A stretch of 23,984 bases of DNA from CAYGUI01 sp964353115. GTDB taxonomy: Bacteria > Pseudomonadota > Gammaproteobacteria > JAGOUU01. A program made the translations under genes and the position numbers. Each line of letters starts with the position of its first letter. Positions within the stretch are counted from its first letter, which is position 1. Shown piece after piece: positions 6,574-14,819 of the stretch. The stretch covers positions 1 to 23,984 of the forward strand of contig CAYGUI010000020.1 of NCBI GenBank assembly GCA_964353115.1, in the 5' to 3' direction. A model generated the notes under the pieces. It saw only the letters and a program-made list of their open reading frames with translations, made no database searches and was not told the origin of the DNA.

Positions 6574-8835
6574 ATGAGTGATAAAAATTTAACCAAAATG
6601 AGTTTAGAAGGAATAGAGCAAGTACCACTACGGGAATTTACTGAAAAAGCATACCTTGATTATTCCATGTATGTAATTTTAGACAGAGCATTGCCGCATA
6701 TTTCAGATGGTTTAAAACCTGTGCAACGTCGCATTGTTTACGCAATGTCAGAATTAGGCTTAAAAGCGGCAAGTAAATATAAAAAATCAGCTCGTACTGT
6801 TGGTGACGTACTTGGTAAGTTTCATCCTCATGGTGATAGTGCTTGTTATGAAGCAATGGTATTAATGGCGCAGCCTTTTTCTTATCGCTATCCTTTAGTT
6901 GATGGTCAGGGCAACTGGGGCTCACCAGATGATCCAAAATCATTTGCCGCAATGCGTTATACCGAAGCGAAACTATCAAAATATGCCCAAATTTTATTAT
7001 CAGAGCTTGACCAAGGAACTGTATCTTGGAAACCAAATTTTGATGGAACATTGCAAGAGCCGGAATTTTTACCAGCAGAGCTACCAAATATTTTATTAAA
7101 TGGTTCTTCAGGAATTGCGGTTGGGATGGCAACAGATATTCCACCACATAATTTAACCGAAGTAGCTAATGCCTGTATTGCACTACTTAAAAATCCAAAA
7201 TTAAGCATTAAAGATTTAATGGAATATGTAAAAGCTCCAGATTTTCCAACTAATGCTGAAATTATTACACCTATGAGTGAAATAATTGCAATGTATAATT
7301 CTGGTAGTGGGTCATTAAAAATGCGCGCTGTGTACAAAAAAGAAAAGGACGGCGTAGTAATTACTGCTTTACCACATCAAGTTTCTGGCGCCAAAGTGTT
7401 AGAGCAAATAGCAGCGCAAATGCAAGCAAAAAAATTACCTCAATTGGCTGATTTGCGTGATGAATCGGATGATGAAAATCCAACGCGCCTTGTACTAATT
7501 CCACGCTCTAATCGAATTGATTTTGATGAGTTGATGCAGCATTTGTTTGCAAGTACTGATCTTGAAAAAAGCTATAAAGTTAATTTAAATATTGTTGGCC
7601 TTAATGGTCGCCCTCAAGTTAAGAATCTTAAAATTATTTTAACCGAGTGGTTAACTTTTAGAATTAAAACTGTAACTTTAAGGTTGCAGTATCGCCTTGA
7701 TAAAATAGTTTCGCGTTTACACATTCTAGATGGTTTATTAACTGCGTTTTTAAATATCGATGAAGTTATTAGAATTATCCGAAAATATGATGATGCAAAA
7801 GAAAAGTTAATAGCTCAATTTAAGTTATCTGAAATACAGGCAGAGGCTATTTTAGAGTTAAAGCTTCGTCAACTTGCTAAGCTTGAAGAAATCAAAATTA
7901 AGGCCGAGCAAGATAAATTAGCAGAAGAGCGAAAAGAAATAGAAGAAATTTTAGGCTCAGATGCCAAATTGAAATCATTGGTATCTAAAGAGCTAAAAAA
8001 TCAAATTAAAGAATTTGGCGATGAACGCAGATCACCTTTGGTTGAGCGCGAAGAAGCTAAAGTTATTAATATGGAAGAGAAACTGCCAGCTGAGCCGGTA
8101 ACAGTTATTCTTTCAGAAAAAGGCTGGATTAGAGCGGCTAAAGGTCATGAGCTAGATCCAACAACTCTAGCCTATCGTTCAGGCGACGGCTTTTTAGAAG
8201 CTGTACGTGGAAAAAATACTGATACGGTTACATTTCTTGACTCTACGGGACGTAGTTATTGGCTATCGGCACGTAACTTGCCATCAGCGCGTAGCTTAGG
8301 TGAGCCATTATCAAGCAAATTAAACCCGCCATCAGGCTCAAGCTTTGTAGGTATGTTGATGTGCCCTGAAGAGCATAAGGTGCTATTAGGAGCAGAAAAC
8401 GGCTATGGTTTTGTTGCTGGATGCGCTGATTTAGGCACTAAAAATAAAGCTGGAAAAGCGACTGTAAACGTACCAAATGGCTTATCAGCATTAAAGCCTG
8501 TAATCACCTCAGATAATGATTTATTAATAGCGGTTACTAAGCAAGGTCGTATGCTGGTATTTCCAGTAAAAGATTTGCCATTTATGGCCAAAGGTAAGGG
8601 TAATAAAATTATCAATATTAATTCGGCAGAGTTAAAAGACAAACTTGATAAGTTATTATTTTTATTGTCAATAACTACTAACGATAGTTTAATTGTCTCT
8701 GCCGGCAATAAAACTCGTGAAATAAGCTCTGAAGAGTTAAAGCATTACTATGGCGAGCGCGGACAACGAGGGTTGAAACTTCCTAAAAATGTTCAGGAAG
8801 TTACTAATGTTGAGCTTTTAGTCACTAACCAATAA
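6574..8835 (+). CDS. parC: DNA topoisomerase IV subunit A
   Basis: A 753-residue protein, the length of E. coli ParC (752). It cuts and rejoins DNA in the A2B2 topoisomerase IV. The quinolone-pocket region reads GKFHPHGDSACYEAMV, with the serine and glutamate found in susceptible E. coli. The catalytic tyrosine lies in AAMRYTE. The C-terminal beta-pinwheel domain begins at about residue 495 and lacks the GyrA box, which separates this gene from the gyrA farther right. The start follows parE by 12 bases. The last 11 bases overlap the end of a convergent minus-strand gene. Confidence 0.97.
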   Translation: MSDKNLTKMSLEGIEQVPLREFTEKAYLDYSMYVILDRALPHISDGLKPVQRRIVYAMSELGLKAASKYKKSARTVGDVLGKFHPHGDSACYEAMVLMAQPFSYRYPLVDGQGNWGSPDDPKSFAAMRYTEAKLSKYAQILLSELDQGTVSWKPNFDGTLQEPEFLPAELPNILLNGSSGIAVGMATDIPPHNLTEVANACIALLKNPKLSIKDLMEYVKAPDFPTNAEIITPMSEIIAMYNSGSGSLKMRAVYKKEKDGVVITALPHQVSGAKVLEQIAAQMQAKKLPQLADLRDESDDENPTRLVLIPRSNRIDFDELMQHLFASTDLEKSYKVNLNIVGLNGRPQVKNLKIILTEWLTFRIKTVTLRLQYRLDKIVSRLHILDGLLTAFLNIDEVIRIIRKYDDAKEKLIAQFKLSEIQAEAILELKLRQLAKLEEIKIKAEQDKLAEERKEIEEILGSDAKLKSLVSKELKNQIKEFGDERRSPLVEREEAKVINMEEKLPAEPVTVILSEKGWIRAAKGHELDPTTLAYRSGDGFLEAVRGKNTDTVTFLDSTGRSYWLSARNLPSARSLGEPLSSKLNPPSGSSFVGMLMCPEEHKVLLGAENGYGFVAGCADLGTKNKAGKATVNVPNGLSALKPVITSDNDLLIAVTKQGRMLVFPVKDLPFMAKGKGNKIININSAELKDKLDKLLFLLSITTNDSLIVSAGNKTREISSEELKHYYGERGQRGLKLPKNVQEVTNVELLVTNQ

Positions 8836-9292
8836 TTAGTGGTGATATCGATCGAGGTCGAGTAGAGGTAACACTGTTTGTAAAAGATTCGTCATAACTT
8901 AAAACCCTTTCTGCGCTTGAAATAAAAGAAGGGGGAGGGGTTTCAAGTGACATTCTGTATTGCTCTATAATTTCTGCGTCATTAAGGTCTTTTAGGGTGC
9001 TAAAATTTTCAAGGCAGTAACGCTCAAAGTCATATTCTTTTATTACTTCTTTTAAGCTATATCTATCAAATTCCAGTTTTGTAATTTTTTTATTAACATA
9101 AACTGCTACTTTAATTACATAATCTTTAGGATTAGTATTATTCAGTTGCTCTATAACTTGATCGCAAAAAGATATAGAGAAATCAAGGTACTCATCAAGT
9201 AATTGATTAAATAAATCATCTGAAAGATGGCAGGAATCTTTTTTAATAGAATCAATATCGTCACTTATTTTTCTTATTATATTTTGGTACAT
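8825..9292 (-). CDS. hypothetical protein, mostly helical and acidic
   Basis: A 155-residue protein that I do not recognise. The first 110 residues are charged and likely helical (DDIDSIKKDS, LLDEYLDF, EVIKEYDFERY), with no signal peptide and no membrane segment. The last 40 are rich in serine, threonine and proline (ETPPPSF, TSTRPRSISPL) and probably disordered. It lies downstream of epmB on the same strand, 66 bases away, and may share its transcript. Its final codons run 11 bases into the 3' end of parC. Codon use is AT-rich like its neighbours. Because the reading frame is long for a random minus-strand frame, starts after a gap and lies mostly outside any other gene, I accept it as real. 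Confidence 0.6.
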   Translation of the reverse strand: MYQNIIRKISDDIDSIKKDSCHLSDDLFNQLLDEYLDFSISFCDQVIEQLNNTNPKDYVIKVAVYVNKKITKLEFDRYSLKEVIKEYDFERYCLENFSTLKDLNDAEIIEQYRMSLETPPPSFISSAERVLSYDESFTNSVTSTRPRSISPLIIG

Positions 9293-9358
9293 ATTGATTA
9301 TCTAAGTATAAAATTATTAAGCAAGTATGGTAACAAAATATAAGAAAACAATAAACTA

Positions 9359-10372
9359 TTAATTAACAAAAATTTGCTTAGAATTAAGTCCCGGGACTTC
9401 ATGCACAAACTTTGGAACTAAATATCCTGGTAACATTCCTTGTACTTGCTGGTAAATATCAAGAGCTTTTTCTGAATCAACAAAAAAGTGTTTTGTTCCT
9501 TGGACTTTATCTGGAAAGTGCAAATAGTATGGCAAGATATTGAATTTGAATAGTTTATAGCTTAAGTCGGCTAAAATTTCAGGTTTGTTATTAATATTAT
9601 TTAATAAAACGCTCTGATTTAATAAAGTTATACCATTATCATAAAGAGGGCGTATGAGATTATGGAAGTGATCGTCTATCTCTTTGGGGTGATTGATGTG
9701 GAAGACGAAGATAATTGCTGGATTGGCTTCGCCTGGCTGCGCACTCCCGCCTGCGCGGGAACCCAGCAATAAATCAATAAGCTCATCATCAATTCTTTCT
9801 GGCAAAATAACCGGCATGCGAGTATGAAAACGAATAAACTTAATTTGATTAAGTTCTCTTATTTTACCAAGAACATTTTTAATAACCTTATTAGGCGCAG
9901 ATAACGGATCACCACCACTTAGAATTACTTCGTTAATATCTGGATTATTTTTTATATATTCGACAATCATATCAAGTCGTTGATTACTAATAGTATTGCT
10001 TTGATAATCAAAGTTGCGGCGAAAACAATAGCGACAATGAATACCACAAGCGCCAGTTATAGTTAATAAAACTCTGGTTTTGTATTTGTGAATTAGCCCT
10101 GGAATTTTGTTAAATTGTTGTTCGTTTAGCGGATCATATGACAGCTCTGGCGCGATATTTTCTTCGTCTTGCAATGGTAAAATTTGCAATAAAATAGGAT
10201 CATAAGGATCATTGTGATTGATTTTATTAATAAAACTATCAGTAGCTTTTAAAATAAATTTATTATTTTCAGATAATTTATATGGCAGTTCAGCTTTATT
10301 AAGCCCAACAGTTGCTAATAAACCATCAATAGTTTTAGTACAGTTTTTTAGGCTCTCTTGCCAAGTAGTCAT
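9359..10372 (-). CDS. epmB: EF-P beta-lysylation protein EpmB (lysine 2,3-aminomutase) with an in-frame insertion
   Basis: A radical-SAM, PLP-dependent enzyme of 337 residues (E. coli EpmB has 342). It converts (S)-alpha-lysine to (R)-beta-lysine, which EpmA attaches to EF-P. The CxxxCxxC cluster ligands are C109, C113 and C116 in ACGIHCRYCFRR. EVILSGGDPLSAP, RFHTRMPVILPERI, HINHPKEIDD, LLNQSVLL and YYLHFPDKVQGTKHF match the family along its length. Residues about 201-220 (GSRAGGSAQPGEANPA and flanks) have no counterpart in E. coli EpmB, where this region is a short turn; they are the translation of a palindromic DNA repeat. The gene is divergent from efp, with 60 bases between the starts. 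Activity is probably kept, since the insertion falls between conserved blocks. Confidence 0.95.
   Translation of the reverse strand: MTTWQESLKNCTKTIDGLLATVGLNKAELPYKLSENNKFILKATDSFINKINHNDPYDPILLQILPLQDEENIAPELSYDPLNEQQFNKIPGLIHKYKTRVLLTITGACGIHCRYCFRRNFDYQSNTISNQRLDMIVEYIKNNPDINEVILSGGDPLSAPNKVIKNVLGKIRELNQIKFIRFHTRMPVILPERIDDELIDLLLGSRAGGSAQPGEANPAIIFVFHINHPKEIDDHFHNLIRPLYDNGITLLNQSVLLNNINNKPEILADLSYKLFKFNILPYYLHFPDKVQGTKHFFVDSEKALDIYQQVQGMLPGYLVPKFVHEVPGLNSKQIFVN
9714..9770 (-). repeat. 57-bp palindromic element inserted in frame in epmB
   Basis: An 11-base terminal inverted repeat (ATTGCTGGATT at 9714-9724 against 9760-9770, one mismatch) encloses the hairpin TCCCGC-CTGC-GCGGGA (9745-9760) and the small hairpin GGCTTCGCC (9725-9733). 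The segment is GC-rich inside an AT-rich gene. It reads through in the epmB frame as about 19 codons without a stop. The core with CCCGC/GCGGG arms resembles dispersed palindromes common in many proteobacteria. Confidence 0.75.
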
Positions 10373-10422
10373 TGTATTATTCTTATGGTACTTATAGTAA
10401 AATATTTCAAATTTTAATAAAT

Positions 10423-10428
10423 AAGGGG
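10423..10428 (+). promoter_or_regulatory. ribosome binding site of efp
   Basis: AAGGGG lies four bases before the ATG at 10433. It fixes this start, which also gives the correct N-terminus of EF-P. Most other genes here lack such a clear site. Confidence 0.6.
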
Positions 10429-10432
10429 TGTT

Positions 10433-10993
10433 ATGTACAGTACTAATGAATTTCGCGCAGGATTAAAAATAATGATCGACAATGATCCGTACAATATTAT
10501 TGAAAATGAATTTGTAAAACCAGGAAAAGGCCAGGCGTTTAATCGCGTTAAAATGCGTAATTTAAAGAATGGTCGCGTCATTGATAAAACTTTTAAATCT
10601 GGTGAAAACGTTGCGGCGGCTGATATTGTTGAAAAAGACATGGAGTATTTATATGCTGATGGCGAATTTTGGTACTTTATGGATCCTAAAACTTACGAGC
10701 AAATCTCAGCAGATGCTAATGCGATGATTGATGCTAAAGACTGGGTTAAAGAGCAAAGTCAGTTTATTGTTATGTTGTGGAATAGTGTGCCATTAAGTGT
10801 GGTGGCACCAAATGTTGTGGAGCTTAAAATCACGCAAACTGATCCTGGTTTAAAGGGAGATACAGCAACTGGTGGCAGCAAGCCTGCAACGTTAGAAACA
10901 GGAGTTATAGTTCAAGTGCCACTGTTTATAAAAGAAGGCGAAATAATTAAAGTAGATACTCGTACTAAACAGTATGTATCACGAGCTAAATAA
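10433..10993 (+). CDS. efp: translation elongation factor P
   Basis: A 186-residue protein of normal length (E. coli 188). EF-P binds between the ribosomal P and E sites and relieves stalling at consecutive prolines. The sequence has three beta-barrel domains. The tip of the first carries the modification loop FVKPGKGQAF, where K32 corresponds to E. coli K34, the residue beta-lysylated by EpmA. The C-terminal domain has the conserved segment TDPGLKGDTATGGSKPATLETG. The neighbours epmA (downstream, overlapping by 20 bases) and epmB (divergent) modify this protein, so the cluster is functionally coherent. An A/T-rich stretch with TATAGT and TAAAAT at 10393-10403 could hold the promoter, but no good -35 box is evident. 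Confidence 0.98.
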   Translation: MYSTNEFRAGLKIMIDNDPYNIIENEFVKPGKGQAFNRVKMRNLKNGRVIDKTFKSGENVAAADIVEKDMEYLYADGEFWYFMDPKTYEQISADANAMIDAKDWVKEQSQFIVMLWNSVPLSVVAPNVVELKITQTDPGLKGDTATGGSKPATLETGVIVQVPLFIKEGEIIKVDTRTKQYVSRAK

Positions 10994-11912
10994 AGGGGGA
11001 TCTGTCGCCTTACGGCAACAAGCTTTGCTGCTTGCAAATATCCGCAAGTTTTTTGCGGATAAAAATGTTCTCGAAGTTCAAACGCCGCTATTATATTCTG
11101 GCGGCACCACTGATCCGTATATTAAAAGTTTTGAAGTAAATAATAAATATCTGCAAACGTCTCCTGAGTTTGCGATGAAAAGATTACTGTGTCATGGTAC
11201 AGGTGATATTTATCAAATTTGTAAAGCCTTTCGTCATGAAGAGCAGGAAGGTCCGTGGCATAGTCATGAATTTACCATGCTGGAGTGGTATCGATTAGGT
11301 TTTTCTCTTGATGATCTTATTAATGAAGTTTGTGACTTAGTGTTAACTAATGCCTCTTTTTATAAAAAGGATAATAACCGTATTGAAAAATACTCTTACC
11401 AAGAAATTTTTCAAAAATATTTAAATCTTGATCCGCTTGAAATAAAATTTGCTGAATTAAAAAATATTGTTCAAAAACATATAAATTTAGATTTTGAAAA
11501 TTTAAATTTATCACAAACAGATTTATTGCAATTACTAATATCTCATACGATTGAGCCTGAATTTGCTGATGATACACTTACGGTTATTTATAATTTCCCA
11601 AAAGAGCAAGCTGCATTGGCAAAAATTAATCCAGAAGATCATAGAACAGCTTTGCGTTTTGAAGTATTTTTAGGAAAAATAGAATTAGCTAATGGTTACA
11701 ATGAGCTTGTAGATTGGCAAGAGCAAGAAAAAAGATTCAAAAAAGATAATGAGAAGCGCCAGTCCCTTGGCTTGCCGGAAGTCCAATATGATCAACAGTT
11801 AATCAACGATATGCGCGAATTTGGTTTACCCGAGTGCTCAGGAGTCGCGCTAGGAGTTGATAGATTATTTAATTGCATGATATCCAGTACTTCTACTACT
11901 ACCATTTTCTAG
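10974..11912 (+). CDS. epmA: EF-P--(R)-beta-lysine ligase EpmA, with atypical C-terminus
   Basis: A class II lysyl-tRNA-synthetase paralogue without the anticodon-binding domain, 312 residues (E. coli 325). It activates (R)-beta-lysine and joins it to EF-P. The N-terminal helix IRKFFADKNVLEVQTP (motif 1), the region YQICKAFRHEE then HEFTMLEWYR (motif 2), IELANGYNEL, and SGVALGVDRL (motif 3, with its arginine) are present. After L298-F299 the match stops. The family normally continues with MLxLG and a conserved helix, whereas here 13 unrelated residues (NCMISSTSTTTIF) lead to the stop. That tail lies inside the end of the opposite-strand gene. I infer that the original 3' end was lost by rearrangement. 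Whether the enzyme is still active is open. The start overlaps efp by 20 bases. Confidence 0.9.
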   Translation: MYHELNKGGSVALRQQALLLANIRKFFADKNVLEVQTPLLYSGGTTDPYIKSFEVNNKYLQTSPEFAMKRLLCHGTGDIYQICKAFRHEEQEGPWHSHEFTMLEWYRLGFSLDDLINEVCDLVLTNASFYKKDNNRIEKYSYQEIFQKYLNLDPLEIKFAELKNIVQKHINLDFENLNLSQTDLLQLLISHTIEPEFADDTLTVIYNFPKEQAALAKINPEDHRTALRFEVFLGKIELANGYNELVDWQEQEKRFKKDNEKRQSLGLPEVQYDQQLINDMREFGLPECSGVALGVDRLFNCMISSTSTTTIF

Positions 11913-12161
11913 AAATGATTGCATTTCTTCTAGTGCAGCAGGCTCATGTGAGTCTGCAGGTTTTGGTTTTTTAAATAATCCAGAAACAGCATGCGCAGCT
12001 GATTTAGCAGCTGATACAATTGCAGCTGTTGGCGATGTTGCAGATTCACCAGATGATGCGCGCTCCGCTTTTTTTCTAGCTTTTTCTTGTTCTTTTTCTT
12101 GCTTACGCCATGCATCATATAAAGGTCCGCAGCCAGTAGTTATAACGTTAGCTTTTGGCAT
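11865..12161 (-). CDS. small hypothetical protein, Ala/Lys/Glu-rich
   Basis: A 98-residue protein not recognised. It begins MPKANVITTGCGPLYDAWRK, then has a highly charged helical stretch (residues about 20-36, KEQEKARKKAERA), an alanine-rich segment (TAAIVSAAKSAAHAVSGLF) that could be an amphipathic helix, and a polar tail. The ATG at 12161 is preferred over an upstream GTG at 12173, because the GTG lies within the GTGGAG that supplies the Shine-Dalgarno GGAG for the ATG. Its last 48 bases overlap the 3' end of epmA on the other strand. There is no signal peptide. The composition would fit a secreted or surface-associating small protein, but that is a guess. Confidence 0.6.
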   Translation of the reverse strand: MPKANVITTGCGPLYDAWRKQEKEQEKARKKAERASSGESATSPTAAIVSAAKSAAHAVSGLFKKPKPADSHEPAALEEMQSFLENGSSRSTGYHAIK

Positions 12162-12167
12162 ATCAAT

Positions 12168-12171
12168 CTCC
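12168..12171 (-). promoter_or_regulatory. ribosome binding site deciding the start of the small minus-strand gene
   Basis: GGAG on the minus strand, six bases before the ATG at 12161. It argues for the 98-residue form rather than the GTG-started 102-residue form. Confidence 0.5.
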
Positions 12172-12227
12172 ACTTTTTATTAATTATTAAAACGAGTTTT
12201 ATATTAATTGATAATTATTAACTAAAC

Positions 12228-12277
12228 ATGAATAAGGAGGTAAAGAATTAGGAAATATAGCAGAAATCTGCTAAAAT
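12228..12277 (+). other. gyrA leader: orphan Shine-Dalgarno and symmetric palindrome
   Basis: A perfect anti-16S match AAGGAGGT (12234-12241) is not followed by ATG, GTG or TTG at a usual distance. It lies inside a 7-codon frame, ATG 12228 to TAG 12251. Just downstream, TAGCAGAAATCTGCTA (12258-12273) is a perfect dyad with 7-base arms, next to the -10-like TAAAAT (12272-12277), about 50 bases before the gyrA start. It may be an operator, a leader hairpin or a relic of a lost gene. Confidence 0.4.
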
Positions 12278-12323
12278 ATACGTATCATCATTCTTTATAA
12301 ATCAATAACTTACATCTAAATAT

Positions 12324-14819
12324 ATGGTTGAACTAGTTAAGAATATCACGGAAGTTAGCATAGAAGAAGAATTAAAAACCTCGTATCTTGATTATGCCAT
12401 GAGTGTAATCGTAGGACGGGCATTACCAGACGTTCGCGATGGCTTAAAACCAGTGCATCGTCGCATACTTTTTGCAATGCATGAATTGGGAAATGACTTT
12501 AATAAACCTTATAAAAAATCTGCACGTATTGTCGGTGACGTAATTGGTAAATACCATCCACACGGCGACACAGCTATATATGACACTATGGTACGTATGG
12601 CGCAGCCATTTTCAATGCGCAATGTTTTGATCGATGGTCAAGGTAACTTTGGATCAGTTGATGGTGATCCGCCAGCAGCAATGCGTTATACCGAAGCTAG
12701 AATGTCAAAGCTTGCTCATAGTTTGCTAGCAGATTTAGATAAAGAAACTGTTGATTTTGCTCCTAACTACGATGAAACAGAATTTGCACCAACAGTTTTA
12801 CCAACACGGGTACCTAATTTATTAATTAACGGCTCTTCAGGAATCGCGGTTGGTATGGCAACGAATATACCAACTCATAATCTTGGGGAAATAGTTGACG
12901 GATGTATCGCGACCGTAGACAATCCACAAATAACTTGTGAAGAGTTAATGCAATATATTCCAGGGCCAGATTTTCCAACAGCGGGAAGCATAAGTGGTCG
13001 ATCTGGTATTATACAGGCCTATAAAACTGGCCGCGGACGAGTAGTTATTCGTGCTAAAACTGAAATTGAAACCAATGATAAAACAGGGCAAAACGCTATT
13101 ATCATTACTGAGTTACCATTCCAGGTTAATAAGGCTCGTTTAATAGAGCGTATTGCCGAACTAGTTAAAGAAAAGAAAATAGATGGAATAAGTAATTTAC
13201 GTGATGAGTCTGATAAAGATGGAATGCGCGTTGTTATTGAGTTACGAAGAAACGAAACTCCAGACGTTATTATTAATAATCTTTACGCACAAACCCAATT
13301 ACAATCATTCTTTGGGATAAATATGGTGGCGCTTGCTAATGGTCGCCCACAGGTATTTACTCTAAAAGGTATTATTGAACATTTCATAAATCATCGTCGT
13401 GAAGTTATAACGCGTCGTACTGTATTTGATCTTAAAAAATCTCGTGCTCGTAGTCATATTTTAGAAGGACTAGCTGTTGCATTATCAAATATCGATAAGA
13501 TAGTTGCTCTAATTAAAAGCTCGCAAAATGCAACAGAAGCACGCGATAAATTAATGGGAAGCCCATGGAGTTCAAAATTAATTGCTGAATTATTAAAAGA
13601 AAATGCGCCAAAAGACGGTAATTACTTATTATCAGTAGAGCAAGCACAGGCTATTTTAGATTTGAAATTACATCGTTTAACTGGTCTTGAGCAAGATAAG
13701 ATTATTGCTGAATATAAAGCATTGTTACAGCGCATTGCTGAGTTATTAGAAATATTAAACAATGAATCAAGATTGCTTGAAGTAATTAAAGATGAATTAG
13801 TAGAAATTAAAAACGAATTTAGTGATGTGCGACGTACCATAATAACCGGTGAATCTCATAACCTATTAACTGAAGATTTAATTACGCCAGAAGAAGTGGT
13901 TGTAACTATGTCACATAAAGGCTATGTGAAATATCAGCCGTTAGATGATTATCAATCTCAGCGTCGTGGTGGTAAAGGTAAGGCGGCAACTAAAGTTTCT
14001 GATGAAGACTTTGTTGAAAAGCTAATCACTACCAATACACTCGATACCTTATTGTGTTTCTCTAATAAAGGTAAATTGTATTGGCTTAGAGTCTATCAAA
14101 TTCCACAAGCAAGTCGTATATCAAAAGGTAAGCCAATAATTAACTTATTACCATTAAGCTCTGATGAAAAAATTACTGCAATATTAACAGTGCCTAATAA
14201 GACTGACTTAGATAATGATAATCATTATATTATCATGGCAACAAGCCATGGTTTGATTAAGAAAACTATGCTTTCTGAATTTGCACGTCCAAGATCAAGT
14301 GGTATCATTGCAGTTGATTTGTATGAAGATGATTCGTTGGTTGGAGTTGATGTTACCAGTGGCTCTCAAGATGTAATGTTATTTTCTGATACAGGTAAGA
14401 GTATTAGATTTAATGAAAAAGACGTAAGGCCAGTTGGACGTACTGCAAAAGGATCACGTGGTATAAAGATGCCTGAAGGTAGCAAAGTAATCGCATTAAT
14501 TATTCCAAAAGAAGATAGTAAAATCTTAACTGTAACTGAATATGGTTTTGGTAAGCGTACAGATGTTAATGAGTATACTCTACAAAATCGTGGCGGCTCA
14601 GGATCTATCTCTATTCAAACTACCTCACGTAATGGTAAGGCTGTTGGAGCAGTGGCTGTTGATGATGAAGATGAATTAATGTTAATTAGCTCTAATGGTA
14701 CTTTGGTTAGAATTGAAGCCAAAGAGATATCGGTTATCGGTCGTAATACCAAGGGGGTGAAATTGATTAATTTATCTAAAGGAGAGGTTCTAGCAAGTAT
14801 CGAGCGCATTATTTTATGA
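12324..14819 (+). CDS. gyrA: DNA gyrase subunit A
   Basis: An 831-residue protein (E. coli 875). It is the DNA-cutting subunit that, with GyrB, introduces negative supercoils. The N-terminal domain contains LKPVHRRILFAMHELG, the quinolone-determining segment GKYHPHGDTAIYDT with T83 and D87, and the catalytic Y122 in AAMRYTEARM. The C-terminal wrapping domain carries the GyrA box QRRGGKG, which distinguishes it from the ParC encoded earlier. It lacks the long acidic tail of E. coli GyrA and ends at VLASIERIIL. Threonine at position 83 is the natural residue in several gammaproteobacteria, so it need not mean resistance. gyrB is not in the window. The stop overlaps the start of cmk (ATGA). Confidence 0.97.
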   Translation: MVELVKNITEVSIEEELKTSYLDYAMSVIVGRALPDVRDGLKPVHRRILFAMHELGNDFNKPYKKSARIVGDVIGKYHPHGDTAIYDTMVRMAQPFSMRNVLIDGQGNFGSVDGDPPAAMRYTEARMSKLAHSLLADLDKETVDFAPNYDETEFAPTVLPTRVPNLLINGSSGIAVGMATNIPTHNLGEIVDGCIATVDNPQITCEELMQYIPGPDFPTAGSISGRSGIIQAYKTGRGRVVIRAKTEIETNDKTGQNAIIITELPFQVNKARLIERIAELVKEKKIDGISNLRDESDKDGMRVVIELRRNETPDVIINNLYAQTQLQSFFGINMVALANGRPQVFTLKGIIEHFINHRREVITRRTVFDLKKSRARSHILEGLAVALSNIDKIVALIKSSQNATEARDKLMGSPWSSKLIAELLKENAPKDGNYLLSVEQAQAILDLKLHRLTGLEQDKIIAEYKALLQRIAELLEILNNESRLLEVIKDELVEIKNEFSDVRRTIITGESHNLLTEDLITPEEVVVTMSHKGYVKYQPLDDYQSQRRGGKGKAATKVSDEDFVEKLITTNTLDTLLCFSNKGKLYWLRVYQIPQASRISKGKPIINLLPLSSDEKITAILTVPNKTDLDNDNHYIIMATSHGLIKKTMLSEFARPRSSGIIAVDLYEDDSLVGVDVTSGSQDVMLFSDTGKSIRFNEKDVRPVGRTAKGSRGIKMPEGSKVIALIIPKEDSKILTVTEYGFGKRTDVNEYTLQNRGGSGSISIQTTSRNGKAVGAVAVDDEDELMLISSNGTLVRIEAKEISVIGRNTKGVKLINLSKGEVLASIERIIL

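Noticed and set aside
6638..7337. Long minus-strand and alternate-frame open frames inside parC (and similar ones in parE, gyrA and efp).
   Set aside because: They lie fully within highly conserved genes, have no family resemblance and no ribosome binding site, and are antisense or alternate-frame shadows.
12324..14819. Threonine at GyrA position 83 as a possible quinolone-resistance change.
   Set aside because: Threonine is the natural residue here in several gammaproteobacteria; ParC keeps the susceptible serine and GyrA keeps D87.
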